64,000 nucleotides of DNA, taken from contig CP075496.1 of the NCBI GenBank assembly GCA_021613535.1, forward strand, positions 10,540,001 to 10,604,000, in the 5' to 3' direction. Positions 12,046-23,800 of the stretch are shown in pieces (position 1 is the first letter of the stretch; the number at the start of each line of letters is the position of its first letter). The stretch comes from Adineta vaga. Its lineage: Eukaryota; Rotifera. The notes beneath the pieces are model-generated. The model searched no databases. It was not told the DNA's origin and was given only the letters and a program-made list of their open reading frames with translations. Made by a program: the position numbers and the translations under genes.

Positions 12046-13051
12046 TTATTTTGCTTGATCATTGGGTACATTCGAATCTTTCAATGGATTCTTCAAAAAT
12101 CGACCACCAACACGTACAAATGGATTATTAAATGGATTAAATTGTGGATCTTCATTGCTATTTCTATCGTTTATATTATCACCACGTGTTAAATGATATA
12201 AAACTGTTAGAATTGTAATAAAAACAAACAGAACAATAAATATCATATAAATTGTATAACGAGTACGAGACATAGGTGTCTGATTCTTGGAAACACCTTT
12301 TCGATTTGTTGTTTGTCGTGAACGTAACCATCGTGCAAACCAAGTAAAAACACTACGACGTTTATATTTATCTTCGACGTCAGGATCATTTTCTCTCGAC
12401 TAAATTTGAAAAAAATAACTATGCATTTCAAAAATGATTTGTTACATATCAACATACTTGCGGGGTGTATGTTGTTGATTCTTGTGCCATGTCAATCGTT
12501 CGATGTGGCAAATGTGATAATCGATTTGTTTCTCCTATCGTATTAATGTTACTTGTAGTTGGATTCACAATGACATAACCATTTTTTTCTGTTTCCATCA
12601 ATGATTGTTGTTTTTCATGATGCACTACAGACTCATTCGAAGATAGACTTGGTAAATTTGTTGCCCACTGAACATTTGCTAATTTTCTTCGGACATGATC
12701 AGCAACTGGCGAGACAAGATTCTCTGGTGGAAAAACACACTTATGACATATTGGACATGTGTAACCATCGGGTGCAGTATGAGATGGAAATGAACGAAAA
12801 TATTCATCAAGACACGACCAATGAAATAGATCATAACAGATCAATCGTATAGTTTCTTCTCCAGCATCCGTTAATGATCGTTGACATAGAGAACAATTGG
12901 GATTAAAATCATTATCTTGTAACCATGATACGTAAGAACGTACAATGCATTGTGGATGTTCATTGACCAGACATGATTCACAAACATTTACATGATGTTT
13001 GAAACAAAATAAAGTGGAAACTTTGCGTAGAGGACATCTGCAAAGTCCCAT
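12046..13051 (-). CDS. ZFPL1: Zinc finger protein-like 1 (Golgi RING-type protein)
   Basis: Two exons (13051-12458, 12399-12046) give 315 residues, near the usual length of about 310. The N-terminus begins [10 protein letters not shown] and holds a B-box-like Cys/His cluster ([13 protein letters not shown]). A RING-type finger follows: [15 protein letters not shown] and [11 protein letters not shown]. The C-terminal exon has a single membrane helix ([18 protein letters not shown]) near residue 270. Family knowledge: ZFPL1 is an integral cis-Golgi protein that binds GM130 and helps maintain the Golgi. The start faces the divergent small-ORF transcript at 13302 across 250 bases. Confidence 0.93.
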
Positions 13052-13136
13052 GATTTGATCAATTAAGTAAAACTAATAGCACTCGTTTGAAGGTTGATTA
13101 GATAGACACATCGTCAATGGATTAAAAACGGTATTC

Positions 13137-13257
13137 ATTGGACCATTGACTAACCAATCAGAAAATAATCAAGAAATTAAATCTATACTATTTAATTATA
13201 TTTAGAATTTAAAATTATTTTTTCCTATAAATAAAACTATAAAATATTTTAACCAAT
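13137..13257. promoter_or_regulatory. Bidirectional promoter with CCAAT boxes
   Basis: The 250-base space between ZFPL1 (leftward, start 13051) and the 13302 ORF (rightward) holds ATTGG at 13137-13141, CCAAT at 13154-13158 and CCAAT at 13253-13257. A TATA-like AT-rich stretch lies at about 13235-13250. A shared NF-Y-type divergent promoter is inferred. Confidence 0.45.
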
Positions 13258-13301
13258 AAAAATTTATCATCGATGCTGACTGTTTACTTATTGCATATAT
13301 T

Positions 13302-13697
13302 ATGTCATCATCTTTCTTCTCTTCTACTCATTATAATTTTTTTTCATACTTTAATTACGACGAATCAATTTGTATGGCTGATGGATCTTCATCAGTAACA
13401 ACTACAAATCCACGACCAGCATCAAATCCTTCACTGCCGATCGAATATCAAATTCGTCCACCTAATCTTCCATCTGTACGCGAATCTCCCTTAACTGGTC
13501 TCGGTGCACCTAAATATCTACCACGATCAATTTGGTACGAACTTTGGAAATCCAAATTAGCATTTATACTTTTTGCTACCTCAACTACTCTAATCTATTA
13601 CGACTATCAACGTACACAACGTTATAAAGCTCAGAAAGCTTTAAACACTGCTAGTGAAGCAAAAGAAGCACAAAATAAATCATGGCCTTCGAAGTAA
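13302..13697 (+). CDS. Small single-pass membrane protein, upstream ORF of a bicistronic unit
   Basis: A single-exon ORF encodes 131 residues; an in-frame ATG at 13374 (M-A-D-G-S) would give 107. A Pro-rich segment ending L-P-R-S-I-W-Y-E-L-W precedes one hydrophobic helix (K-L-A-F-I-L-F-A-T-S-T-T-L-I-Y-Y) and a basic/amphipathic tail (Y-Q-R-T-Q-R-Y-K-A-Q-K-A-L). The layout suits a small inner-mitochondrial-membrane protein, but I do not recognise the family. Its stop codon overlaps the next ORF by 16 bases in another frame. That partner resembles a complex I subunit, so a mitochondrial role is a reasonable inference only. Confidence 0.65.
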   Translation: MSSSFFSSTHYNFFSYFNYDESICMADGSSSVTTTNPRPASNPSLPIEYQIRPPNLPSVRESPLTGLGAPKYLPRSIWYELWKSKLAFILFATSTTLIYYDYQRTQRYKAQKALNTASEAKEAQNKSWPSK

Positions 13698-13852
13698 CTC
13701 GATTTTGGCTTAAAGAAGTCTGTATTAAACGTTGGTATATATTTCCATTTATTGGTTATTCATTATTTGTTCAAAAACATGAAAATCTTCGACAAGATTA
13801 TTTTCGTAATCGAAGTCAATTAGTCGGTGGAATGAAAGAACCCAATTGGTAA
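13682..13852 (+). CDS. NDUFB1-like complex I accessory subunit (overlapping ORF)
   Basis: This 56-codon ORF starts at ATG 13682, inside the end of the preceding ORF, and ends at TAA 13850-13852. It encodes W-L-K-E-V-C-I-K-R-W-Y-I-F-P-F-I-G-Y-S-L-F, then a charged segment with Y-F-R-N-R-S-Q-L and a terminal N-W. Size (NDUFB1/MNLL is about 58 residues), the single hydrophobic stretch and the F-R-N-(K/R)-S motif match NDUFB1, a supernumerary complex I subunit of the mitochondrial inner membrane. The match is short, so identity is moderate. Translation must rely on leaky scanning, reinitiation or a separate transcript. Confidence 0.6.
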   Translation: MAFEVTRFWLKEVCIKRWYIFPFIGYSLFVQKHENLRQDYFRNRSQLVGGMKEPNW

Positions 13853-13962
13853 TTGAGAATAAAACAAACAATATCTTACTGTTTTTTTTCTTCTTGTCCT
13901 TATAGTTTTTCTTTTTCAGAATAGATTAATTTCTAAGAAAACAAAAAGAATCTTTTCTCTTT

Positions 13963-15295
13963 CTATTTCAATTGTGAACAAAAATAATAGAATGATAAAA
14001 CGAAACAGAGACATGTAACAACGAAGATTGTACTGAGAATTATTAAAATTATTGATTTATTTGAATCATCTGATGATAATTGTTGTAAAATTAACATATT
14101 TGTTAATGGATGCACTTTTAATTGATGTTCATTGAACCAAATATTTAAACGAAATGATTGATATACTGGTTGATGATGATTAAGATAATTCTCTGCCAAA
14201 CACATATAGTTTCCTAGAAGAAAACGTGTTGATGAAATATTTCATGTTCAGAAAGATTTACCTCGATGATGCCATGTAGCATTTTTAATCAGATATCGTC
14301 CATATATCGTTTGATTTAATAATGTTTGATTTTGTCCATTTAACACCCAAATAAGCGTATAGATTGCTTTTGGATTTGCATCAAATTCTTCGCAATTAAT
14401 TTCAATCGATGAATAACTATTGAATGAACGTATAAAATAATAATTACCTCGTAAATAAGCTTTATATTCGATATTTAGATCCTTTGATAAAGTAACATTA
14501 GTTGATTGTAGTTCTTGTTGAAACAATGTGCACGATACATGTTGATTATGATCATTACGATTTAATTCATAATTTAGAAGAGAAGCTGTGTATCTATAGG
14601 AATTCGATGATAATGGAAGTAATTGATAATGATCAGGATCATTGTTGTAAACAATCATGTACCAAGTTGAAAGTAAGGTAGAACGAAATTGTTCGATATA
14701 ACTATGATCAGCGACGAAAGATATTGAACAAGTAAAATTGATTTGTTGTTCTGCATGATAGATAAAGTGTCTATATGGTGATGATGGAAATAATGAAAGT
14801 GATAGATTTTGTGTAAGGAGAATTACCTACGAAAGAAATTGATCGATAAAAAATCTGTATTTTATTAGACTAGATCAAACTTACATGATAGAGATAATAT
14901 TTAGAAATATTTGAATTAATTCTTATTTCTAATGTATAAAATCCTTCATCGCCAATCAAAGTTTGTTCAATAAGAAGTTTTGTTTGATCTATTAGGAAAT
15001 AACGTGGTGAGATCAATGTAGGAACATCTCTTGATAGCTTATAAGGGTTTATGAATGGTACTAAGTTCGCGATCGATTGTTTCAAATCGCCTATACCTTT
15101 GTACCATGTAATCGTCTTAGAATGATCATTTTTGATAAATTCATTGATTACATCAAGATTGAATAGTAATCGAGCACCAAGAAACGATGAAATTGATGTA
15201 ATAGTATCAGAATTCTTGATAGATGGATGATAATATTTAGCAGTAATTAATTTAAATAGGATTAACAAGAAGAGAAGATGATAGTTAGATAACAT
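13963..15295 (-). CDS. Immunoglobulin-type single-pass receptor
   Basis: Three exons (15295-14885, 14826-14262, 14213-13963) give 408 residues. A signal peptide (L-L-F-L-L-I-L-F-K-L-I-T-A) is followed by Ig-like regions: I-T-W-Y-K-G with D-E-G-F-Y-T-L in the first, F-T-C-S-I with a later Y-x-C-like segment in the second, and a third that runs across the last intron to N-Y-M-C-L-A-E-N-Y. Many N-x-S/T sequons are present. One transmembrane helix near the C-terminus (I-I-L-I-I-L-S-T-I-F-V-V-T-C-L-C-F-V-L) leaves a tail of about 10 residues, too short to signal alone. Cell-surface recognition or adhesion is inferred; no specific family is recognised. Confidence 0.75.
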
Positions 15296-15859
15296 TTAAC
15301 GCGCGTGATATAATCACTACTAATCAATGGATATCTAACTACCTATCGAACTTTTTTCATAGGTTTCCATTAACACAGTTGGTATATATCAAGATAGCAT
15401 TGTTCTATTCGATGATTCATTGCTTTTGAAATGACAACTTAGATTGATGGATGGCTTAATTTTGAAACCTTGAATCTACAAAGGCTATTTCTCTTCAAGC
15501 AATTTAGTTTGTATCTTATAGAACTAGAACCGATTTTTAGTAATACTTCAGTATAAATGTTCTTTTTTTATTGTCAATACTAAAAATACCAAAACACATG
15601 TATTGAAAAGAACAACAGACACATCAGACCATAATTCACATGAAATCAATTCCTATGTAACAAAAAACTATACGAATCTGATCGAAAAGAAGAAATAGCA
15701 GATTGTTTTAATATTCCTTACAGATAATAATGCACGTTTCTTGTACATCGAAATACATGTCTAGCGAGAATATATATATATATATATATGTAAAAAACAA
15801 CGAGAGGAACTAATAGGATTTGTTAAAGACAAACAATTCAGAATAATAAAACAACCTAA
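15296..15859. other. Intergenic region with TA microsatellite
   Basis: No coding signal. A (TA)n tract occupies about 15771-15789 in the 3' flank of the hydrophilic mitochondrial protein gene. Confidence 0.6.
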
Positions 15860-16314
15860 TTAGCGTTTTTTCTTATCACTACTTCCACTACCAGTTCGTT
15901 CTTCATGTGTATCTCGACGGCCAACATCATGTTTCGGTAAATGACCTTTCGTTTCTTTTTCTTTCACTGCTTCAATAGTATCACGTTGAAGATCAGTCAT
16001 ATCTTTTTTCGAATCACCTTGTTTAGCAGCATATTGTTTATCACCTTTGACTGCCGCTTCTATAACAAGAAATTTAATCAAATGAATAAGAAAAATTTAT
16101 CTATGCTTGTCAGCATACCACTATCAGTAGCTACTGTATCTAACCATCGTTTTTCTTTTCCTGATTTCAAATCATCAGATGCTTTATCTTTAGCTTTTGA
16201 TTTTGTATGATCACCATCACCGAAGCGTGATGCACTTGTATTGAATAAACGAAGTGATGTCGATGCCAACAGTCGTTGATTGAATACGACTGAGAAAATA
16301 GATCGAGTTAACAT
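15860..16314 (-). CDS. Hydrophilic, probably mitochondrial small protein
   Basis: Two exons (16314-16119, 16059-15860) give 131 residues. The first 30 residues are Arg/Ser/Leu-rich and free of acids (M-L-T-R-S-I-F-S..R-L-L-A-S-T-S-L-R-L-F), a good mitochondrial presequence. The mature part is almost entirely charged or polar: K-S-K-A-K-D-K-A-S-D-D, then W-L-D-T-V-A-T-D-S-E-A-A-V-K-G-D-K, and a tail with H-L-P-K-H-D-V-G-R-R. The Lys/Asp/Ala/Gly-rich makeup is reminiscent of LEA-type desiccation proteins, but the W-L-D..S-E-A-A-V-K-G-D-K block looks like a distinct conserved motif. I cannot name the family. Matrix location is inferred. Confidence 0.7.
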
Positions 16315-17865
16315 GATTTTCGAGGTAAGTAAAATAAGTTTATATTTGCACTTGATGTGTAAATGACACTCTTTTATTGGATTGGAATTTTAACTAAATA
16401 GAAAGTAACGATTGGCGAATGTGTATCTGACTTATCATCGTACAACCTTCGTACGTGTAGACAAATAGAAAGAGGGCACTATTTTCTGTTTCGATTCTTT
16501 CCCAATACAACATATATTTTGTTATTAGATTTGCAGCTTTTCATTCGAACCATCGATTGTCTGATAGTGTTGAAAATAAAGATTATTTTTATACAAGCTA
16601 CAACTATCGTAGATTCAAAACATCTGAACTCGAAATTTCAAAGTTTCTTTTGTGTTCGTTATCTTATACAAAGTAAATGTGAGATTAATATTCGAAAAAG
16701 TAGAGAGAGTGTTCATCACTTCTTAGGTCTTTTCTAACAGTGATCTATTGTCAACTATTCTTTTCTGTTTAATTTAAATGAAAACAGTTTTAATCACGGC
16801 ATTCACGTATAGAATCTAATATTATATATACATATATGATAAATCAATCAATGATACTGCATTTTAGTAATAATCCCTTTGAGAATATTGTTCACTTTCG
16901 ACTTGTTTGTTAAAAATAGAGTAACTGACGTCGAATCAAGAACATGATATTTTAATTAAAAGTATATCAATAAACGTATTTTAGATAAGGAAGAATGGCT
17001 TTGACATTTCATCCCTAATCTTGTTAGAAATCTTATGTAAATCGACATTTAGTATGGATATAATAAAAACAACATTTGTTGATGTTTTTATTCATAGAAA
17101 ATCATCTTATTGACAAATTGATTATTACAAATGCATCTCAATAGAATTTCGTCGTGACATAAACTTCTACAACACTTTATATTTGTTTCCAAATGATGAA
17201 AAAGAATTCATATTATCACTGTTTATGATTTCTGATTTGAAATGAAAAAAGTCTTGGCTTGGTTCTTCATATCTTTACATGAATTTTAAACTATGAACTG
17301 TTTTACTATTAGATAATTTTTTCTAACCAATGACCAACTCAGATGTCAGAAGTAGTCAGTATAATTTTTACACTTTATCGCTATTTACTGTCTGTCAATA
17401 AACTTTTCATAAGAATCAGTGAATAATTTTCAAATAGTAGACATGTGTCATAAAGGAACATAAACCTGAGTCAATTAATGTTTTACAAGAACTTTGTTAT
17501 AATTATTTATCAGTTTTATTCTTTATCAAAATAGAGAAAGGAAGACAATGATTGTCAGACTTGCCGAGCACGAGTCAGATGAAGGAGAGAGAAGAAAGAG
17601 AAAAAAAAGTGCTCCTAAAAGACTAAACGTAAATATATATCACTATCATAGATCTTTATTTCGTCTATTAGTCTGTTATTCATTTTCTTCTTTTAGATTT
17701 TATTCGTTTTTTTCTGCGTTGTGACTGTCTATTTTTTTTTTCTATCTACTACACTTTATGACCTATTCTCAAGAAATATTCTCTATTCATTATTTTTGAT
17801 TATTATGAATGAGTTTCATTAAACTAATAAATCGAAACCGGTCAGATTGAAATAAAAATAAATAA
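16315..17865. other. Intergenic region upstream of OXR1-like gene
   Basis: Long AT-rich stretch. An ATG at 17548 opens 27 basic codons before a GTAAAT donor, but its phase does not fit the next OXR1 exon, so I treat it as possible 5' UTR. The open frame at 16519-16737 has no protein character. Confidence 0.5.
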
Positions 17866-20800
17866 ATGCTTTTAATCTTATTTCCTTTCTATATTAATAG
17901 TTCACAAGATCGTACATCGAAACAACCGTCAATATCAAGTATTTCATCACACGTTCCTCTGATGATGACTGATAAAAATGATGAAAATCTTTTTCTTACA
18001 CAATCCCTGAAAACAATGAGTACGGCACCAGATTTGCACAACTTCCTACAATCATTTCCAATGACTACGAGTGAGAAAAGACAAAAATCAAAGCAAAATT
18101 ATTTCTTTTCATTAACTAATTTATTATTTCATAGCTCGAGATGGAAAACGAAGTCGAACAATTTGCCAACCAAAAGGAACAATTTCTTACACAGTATGAA
18201 ATAACTTACTTATATGACGATATATTACATATTTATTTCAGATAAATGATGGCGATACTTTGGAGAAAGTGGCCCTTCAATTTAATTCAACACCGTCTGA
18301 ATTACTTCAACTTAATAAACTTAGTACACGTACCATCTTTCCGGGACAAGTTTGTTTCATTTGATATCTCTATAGAATCTATTCTCTAGTATATGTAGAC
18401 GATATTTGTACCTGAAGAATGTCCATCGAATAATTCTGATAAAGAAGAAACAACCAATACAAAATCTTCTACTTCTTCTCCTTCACCACCTCTTTCGACT
18501 TCAACATTAACAGCAGCAGCTAAACATAGAGATGGTGATTCGTTTGTTCTCCTATCAGATCGTCGCTTAATGAGTGATTCTACAATTTCGTCCATTTCTT
18601 CGCAAAATCAATCATCATCTCAACAAGATGTTGGTCCTATGGTTTGGTCAATGGGTCGACAATTGGCTGCACGTCCAGGTCATGTACAACGATTAAACAG
18701 TGATCCGATTTCTGACAATGATTCTACACCAAAAACGACCGAGAATCATTCGAAAGATTCTAGTGACGATAGTAACAAATCAGTACAATTGTCACAAAAA
18801 TTTTTATCAACAGATGAAAATCATCACTTAGACGACGAATGTTTACAACGTTTTATCAAAACTAATGTTCGACTAATGACTGAAGACCGTGTACGTATTA
18901 CTATTGTTCTACTAAATTTTCACAAATTCCAATGAGAATTATGAAGTGCTCATTTTCAAATGTTAGGAGAATCATACATAGAATGATTGATGTAGATAAT
19001 AAACGACATGTTTGTCTTTGTGTTGACTTGGAGTTATTGTTCCGTAATGAAGTATAAAATGTTCAATGTCATGAAACTGTTGAGATAAAGTGAATATTCA
19101 TTTGAGTAACATTAGAGAAATGTCAACATTGTAATTACTGATTGAAAATTCTCATATCTGAAAATATTTTATTTTTTAGCAAACTGTTGCAGGAACTTTA
19201 CTTGTCACGCCAAATGCAGTTATGTTTGATCCAGATGTTCTCGATCCATTAGTCAAAGAACATGGCATTATCAACTATGGACTAATAATAAGGTTAATTA
19301 AACTCTCTCTATCTTAACATATATCAATTGAATAATATTTTATGCTTGCATATCTGCTGTCTGATAGAACTTAGTATATCGTAAAGTACTTACACAATCT
19401 AAATACGTACAGTATTGCCAAAAGAGCACACATACACATTATCTACAACACTTGTTCTATTTTAAGATAATATACTGATAAATGTACTGATAAAAACAAA
19501 AAAAGTCATTTTTGTATTAATTTGAAATTTAATTATGCTATGAGAGACAAATTTTATATTATTCTGATAAAGTGTATCATTTACATATCTAAAATGAGAG
19601 ATGAGTTTCTTGATATTGAATATTCGAAATTTTCTGAATTCGTGGAACAATATTCAGTAACATGAGCAGTGAATAATTCAACATTTTACTGGATGAGAAC
19701 GTTTTTTTTCCAAAAGGAAATAATATATCAAGTTGAACAGATTGTTTCAATTAACTTTGTTTCTTGTTTCTTTGATATATAGAATGGACTTTCTTGCTCG
19801 TATTGCTCTCTACGATGATTTATCTATCTATGAACATGAAGCAACTTTTCGGTAGATACATTTTTAAAAATTCTTCTGGTTCATGAAGAAAAACAACGTT
19901 TACTTTCAATAGTGATGACGAAAAACGGAAAATGTGGCATTCAACAAGTGTAAAACATGCTCAACTTCATTCAAAAAGTCCTGTGTCAATCTCTGATGAA
20001 GAAGAAATTCAATATTTGATGACTTCATTACTCGATAAAATTGATAAAGAATTAAATTCTTCCAAAGTAACTGATACACAATGTAAATTATTTGATACAA
20101 CAACATCGAAACTTCAACGTAATCGATCAAAAACTTTATCGGGTCAGACATATGATACTGCTGATGATGATAATGATGCATTTCGTCCGTCCGTAAGAAC
20201 TGGTAGTCTTTCAGATGATTCATATCAACCGTTTGATGAATACAAACATTCTCTGGGAATTTTACTTAATGATAATGAGAAAAATGTAAATAAAACTTTC
20301 AATCAAGTACCGACACGTAAGTTATCTACATAGAATTATAGAACTACGAAAAAAATTTGAATTTCTATTTAATTATCTACAGAAATTTCTCGTGTTTTCG
20401 ATTGGACACGATTTCGACGTGCTGTAAAAATCAAAAGTAATTACTTGAACTTAGTTTTCGTCTATCTAAAGTTTCTTATAGAAGGATTTCATTTGGAAAA
20501 TTGTGTCTCACTTGATGAATTTAATAAACGTTTTGGTGAAATTGATAGTAAGTATTTATTCGATTAATTTCTATTGATAAAACCATTGTTTCATTGAATA
20601 GAATTATTACATCAACAACAACTAAATTATTGTTCACCACCACCGATTGAAATTCCTTATTATCTATGTTTAAAAACTTGTATGCATACAGATGAGATTC
20701 CATCATTACATGCTCGACCACCGAAAAAAAGTTATGAAAAAACAGCTGAAAGTATTCTCGAAAAGAAACAATCAGAACAAGAATATTGGTTTTCTGTCCC

Positions 20801-23800
20801 AAAAGAGAAGTATGACTAAACTTCACTTTTCAAGAGTACATCAGAATCATGTTTTTCTCATTTGTAGTATATCGCATGAAATTAGACATTTTAATTTCCT
20901 TGATATAGAAAAAGTTTATTGAAAAATCTAAAATAATTAGTTTTTTAGTCGTATATTTTATAGCCTTCAAGTGCAAAAACTAAATTTTTAGAAAAATTCA
21001 CTTGAATTAATCAAAAATAGTTGTATTTTATTTCTAATAGCACGTGAAATATTTCGCATATATTCACAAAGAACATCTGTAATCAACTCAAGGTCTTTGA
21101 CCTTGATTATCTCACCAAGATCCGCCGTCTTAGTGTGCATTCTTGTCGATTACATTCTGTGTCATAGGTAGCGCTAGATTTCATAATAAACGACGGGAAA
21201 TGTACTCACACTAGGCACAACAATATGTCAATGCGTGCAATAGATATTAAATGTAACATAGAGTAGCATCGAGGAAAATAACGACTGATTATTTCCGAAA
21301 GATCCTATGAGACAACAAACAGACGAATGGCAACGAAATCATGAAAAATTATAGGAACTACAATATTAAATAGATATAGAAATTTAATAATTCATAAATA
21401 ACTTTTAAATACCATTTTTTTCGAAGTTATTATTAGTAATCTAGAAAAATGCGTATCTATTTCAAATGAAACCATGAAAACTTAAATGATTTACAGCTTA
21501 ACTTTTTTGTTTTTTCCTCTTTTGAAACGCCATGATACCTGACGTTTTTTTTATTTTATGTAGTTTTCCTTTTGGATATTAACAGAAGGTCCTCAAGAAC
21601 TTCATCATGAAACATTCTACGTCTCAAGTCATCATATCTAGGCCGCTATAAACAAGTTGAAAAAAATTTATATTCGATGAAGTGGAAAATTTGCTTCTTT
21701 GATTTTTATTCATTGAAGTAATACGCCCATAAATATCATAGAAATAAGCGAATTTAACCTATTCAATGAATTCTTTTGTTTCACTTCATTTTGAACAAGA
21801 TTTTCTTTTTTACTTTAGAATCGACCAATTATATAGATTCTTTCTTCGTTGGAAACCTGAACATGAATTCAATTCTTTAATTGATGATGAATCATATTCA
21901 TCTGATATAGGATTATCAAAACATACCGATCAAACATCTAATAAAGGTTTTGTTCTATTAGTGAATAATGATCCTGAATTAAATGATGATTATCAAACGT
22001 CAACGAAAAATAACAAACAACAAAAACAAGTGCATTATTTAAAACGACAAAACACATTATTGAAAGAATGGGAGGTAATATAAATTTTCATCTGATGAAG
22101 TAGATCTTTCCCAAAAGGACAAATAATTACCTTTAAAAAAAAAGAAATAGACAAAATTTATTCATTTCCTTTCCTATGTTAAGATATTTATTCTTGATAT
22201 ATCGTCAAGAAAGAAAATAGATTTTTGGAGTATTTTGTTATTTGAAGATGATCAAAATCTATAAAAAGAAGATATATATCATATATATCAATCTCAATAT
22301 ATATATATATGATGTTTTAAACTTTACAATTGGTATTTGGATTTGACAAATGATATATAACAAAAAAAGAAGATTTTTCCTTCTGTTAATATTGTGACGT
22401 ATTTTGTTAGTGTAATTCGTTGTTGTCTTCAAAACGGAAATGAAATACTAGAATAATAATTATCTTGCAAGACGATCTATGTAAAACTAAGGAAAAAGAC
22501 ATACTCTATAAACTCTATTTTCATTCAAGAATAAATTTAAGTGGACTAGATTTTTAAGTGCAAAGATTGATTAATCGAATATATATATATATATAGACAA
22601 GAGAAAGAACTAATTCAATAAAAAAAGAATCTAATTATCAATTATATACAGATATGTTAGAAGACTAATAATCCTCAAGACAATACTTCGTTTGAGAGTC
22701 ATCGATCGTTTTGATGTTGTTTTTGTTGTTATTTGTCGATTTCTATGAGAAACTTTTTATTTGATATCTATCGATGAACGTGCTGTATGAATGATAGATT
22801 AATGTTGGATAGGAAAGAATGTAGAAAAGTAAGACGAATTTGTTGATTCAAGGATTAAGACCACTCGAAGTGTCAGATTGTCCGTGAAAATGAAATGCAA
22901 TGATAGATATATCTTTTTATCCATGATCAAATTTGATAGATATGATAAACAGATATTACACTTAGTTTTCATCACCGATATTTTGGTAATAAAACTTTAA
23001 AATCGCGTTTTTCTAATCTATTTTTTAATCTCTCTTCTATTTTTCTTTCTCTCTCTCTTCTCAACATAATTATGTATGTTCTATAATATAGCATGTCAAC
23101 AGAAGAAGACGAGACATTAAAATGAAGAACAGCATACTCACAACCGTCAGTAGCGGTAAAAAAAGTATAGACAGAACGAGAGAGAGAGAAGCTTACATAT
23201 GCTCTCTCTCTCTCTTTTTACATTGTGTGATGCTCTATAGCTATATAAGTCTAGTTAAAGAGCACCAGATATGAAACAAAATGATTCGTACTCATTCTAC
23301 TGCATCATCTAACACATCATATTCGTCTACTGAACATCAATCACCTTCTCCATCTTCTTATACACAACGTTTTACTCTTCATTCTTTCGTAACACGTTTA
23401 TCTGATTCAAAAAATAATCTTTTGGAACAAATTCCTCATCAACAACGACGATTAACACGTTTTAGAAAACGTGCCAAAAGTTTTCTATCTTCGACCATCA
23501 ATGATTACAGTCTAGGACAACGTTCAGCTTCATGTGATAGAAGAAAATCTTCTGACGGGGTATATCAGAATTTTCTCTAACATTTTCTTTGACTTTTTTT
23601 CAAAAACAAAAATACATTTGAAAATATTCATTGTTTTCATTTTATTAAGATTATCAATGTTGATGAAATCTATCGTCGATTTAATAGCACACATTCGAAT
23701 GAACCACATGTTTTCAATATTGGTATTCCCACACCCAAACTTCTTCAACCATCAATACTAATCAATGAAGAACTATCGAAAAAAGTACAAACTGTTTTTC

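Noticed and set aside
17548-17628. Basic 27-codon ORF as first exon of the OXR1-like gene
   Set aside because: Its natural GTAAAT donor is in phase 0, while the following acceptor needs phase 2. A phase-2 donor exists only at a weak GTCAGA.
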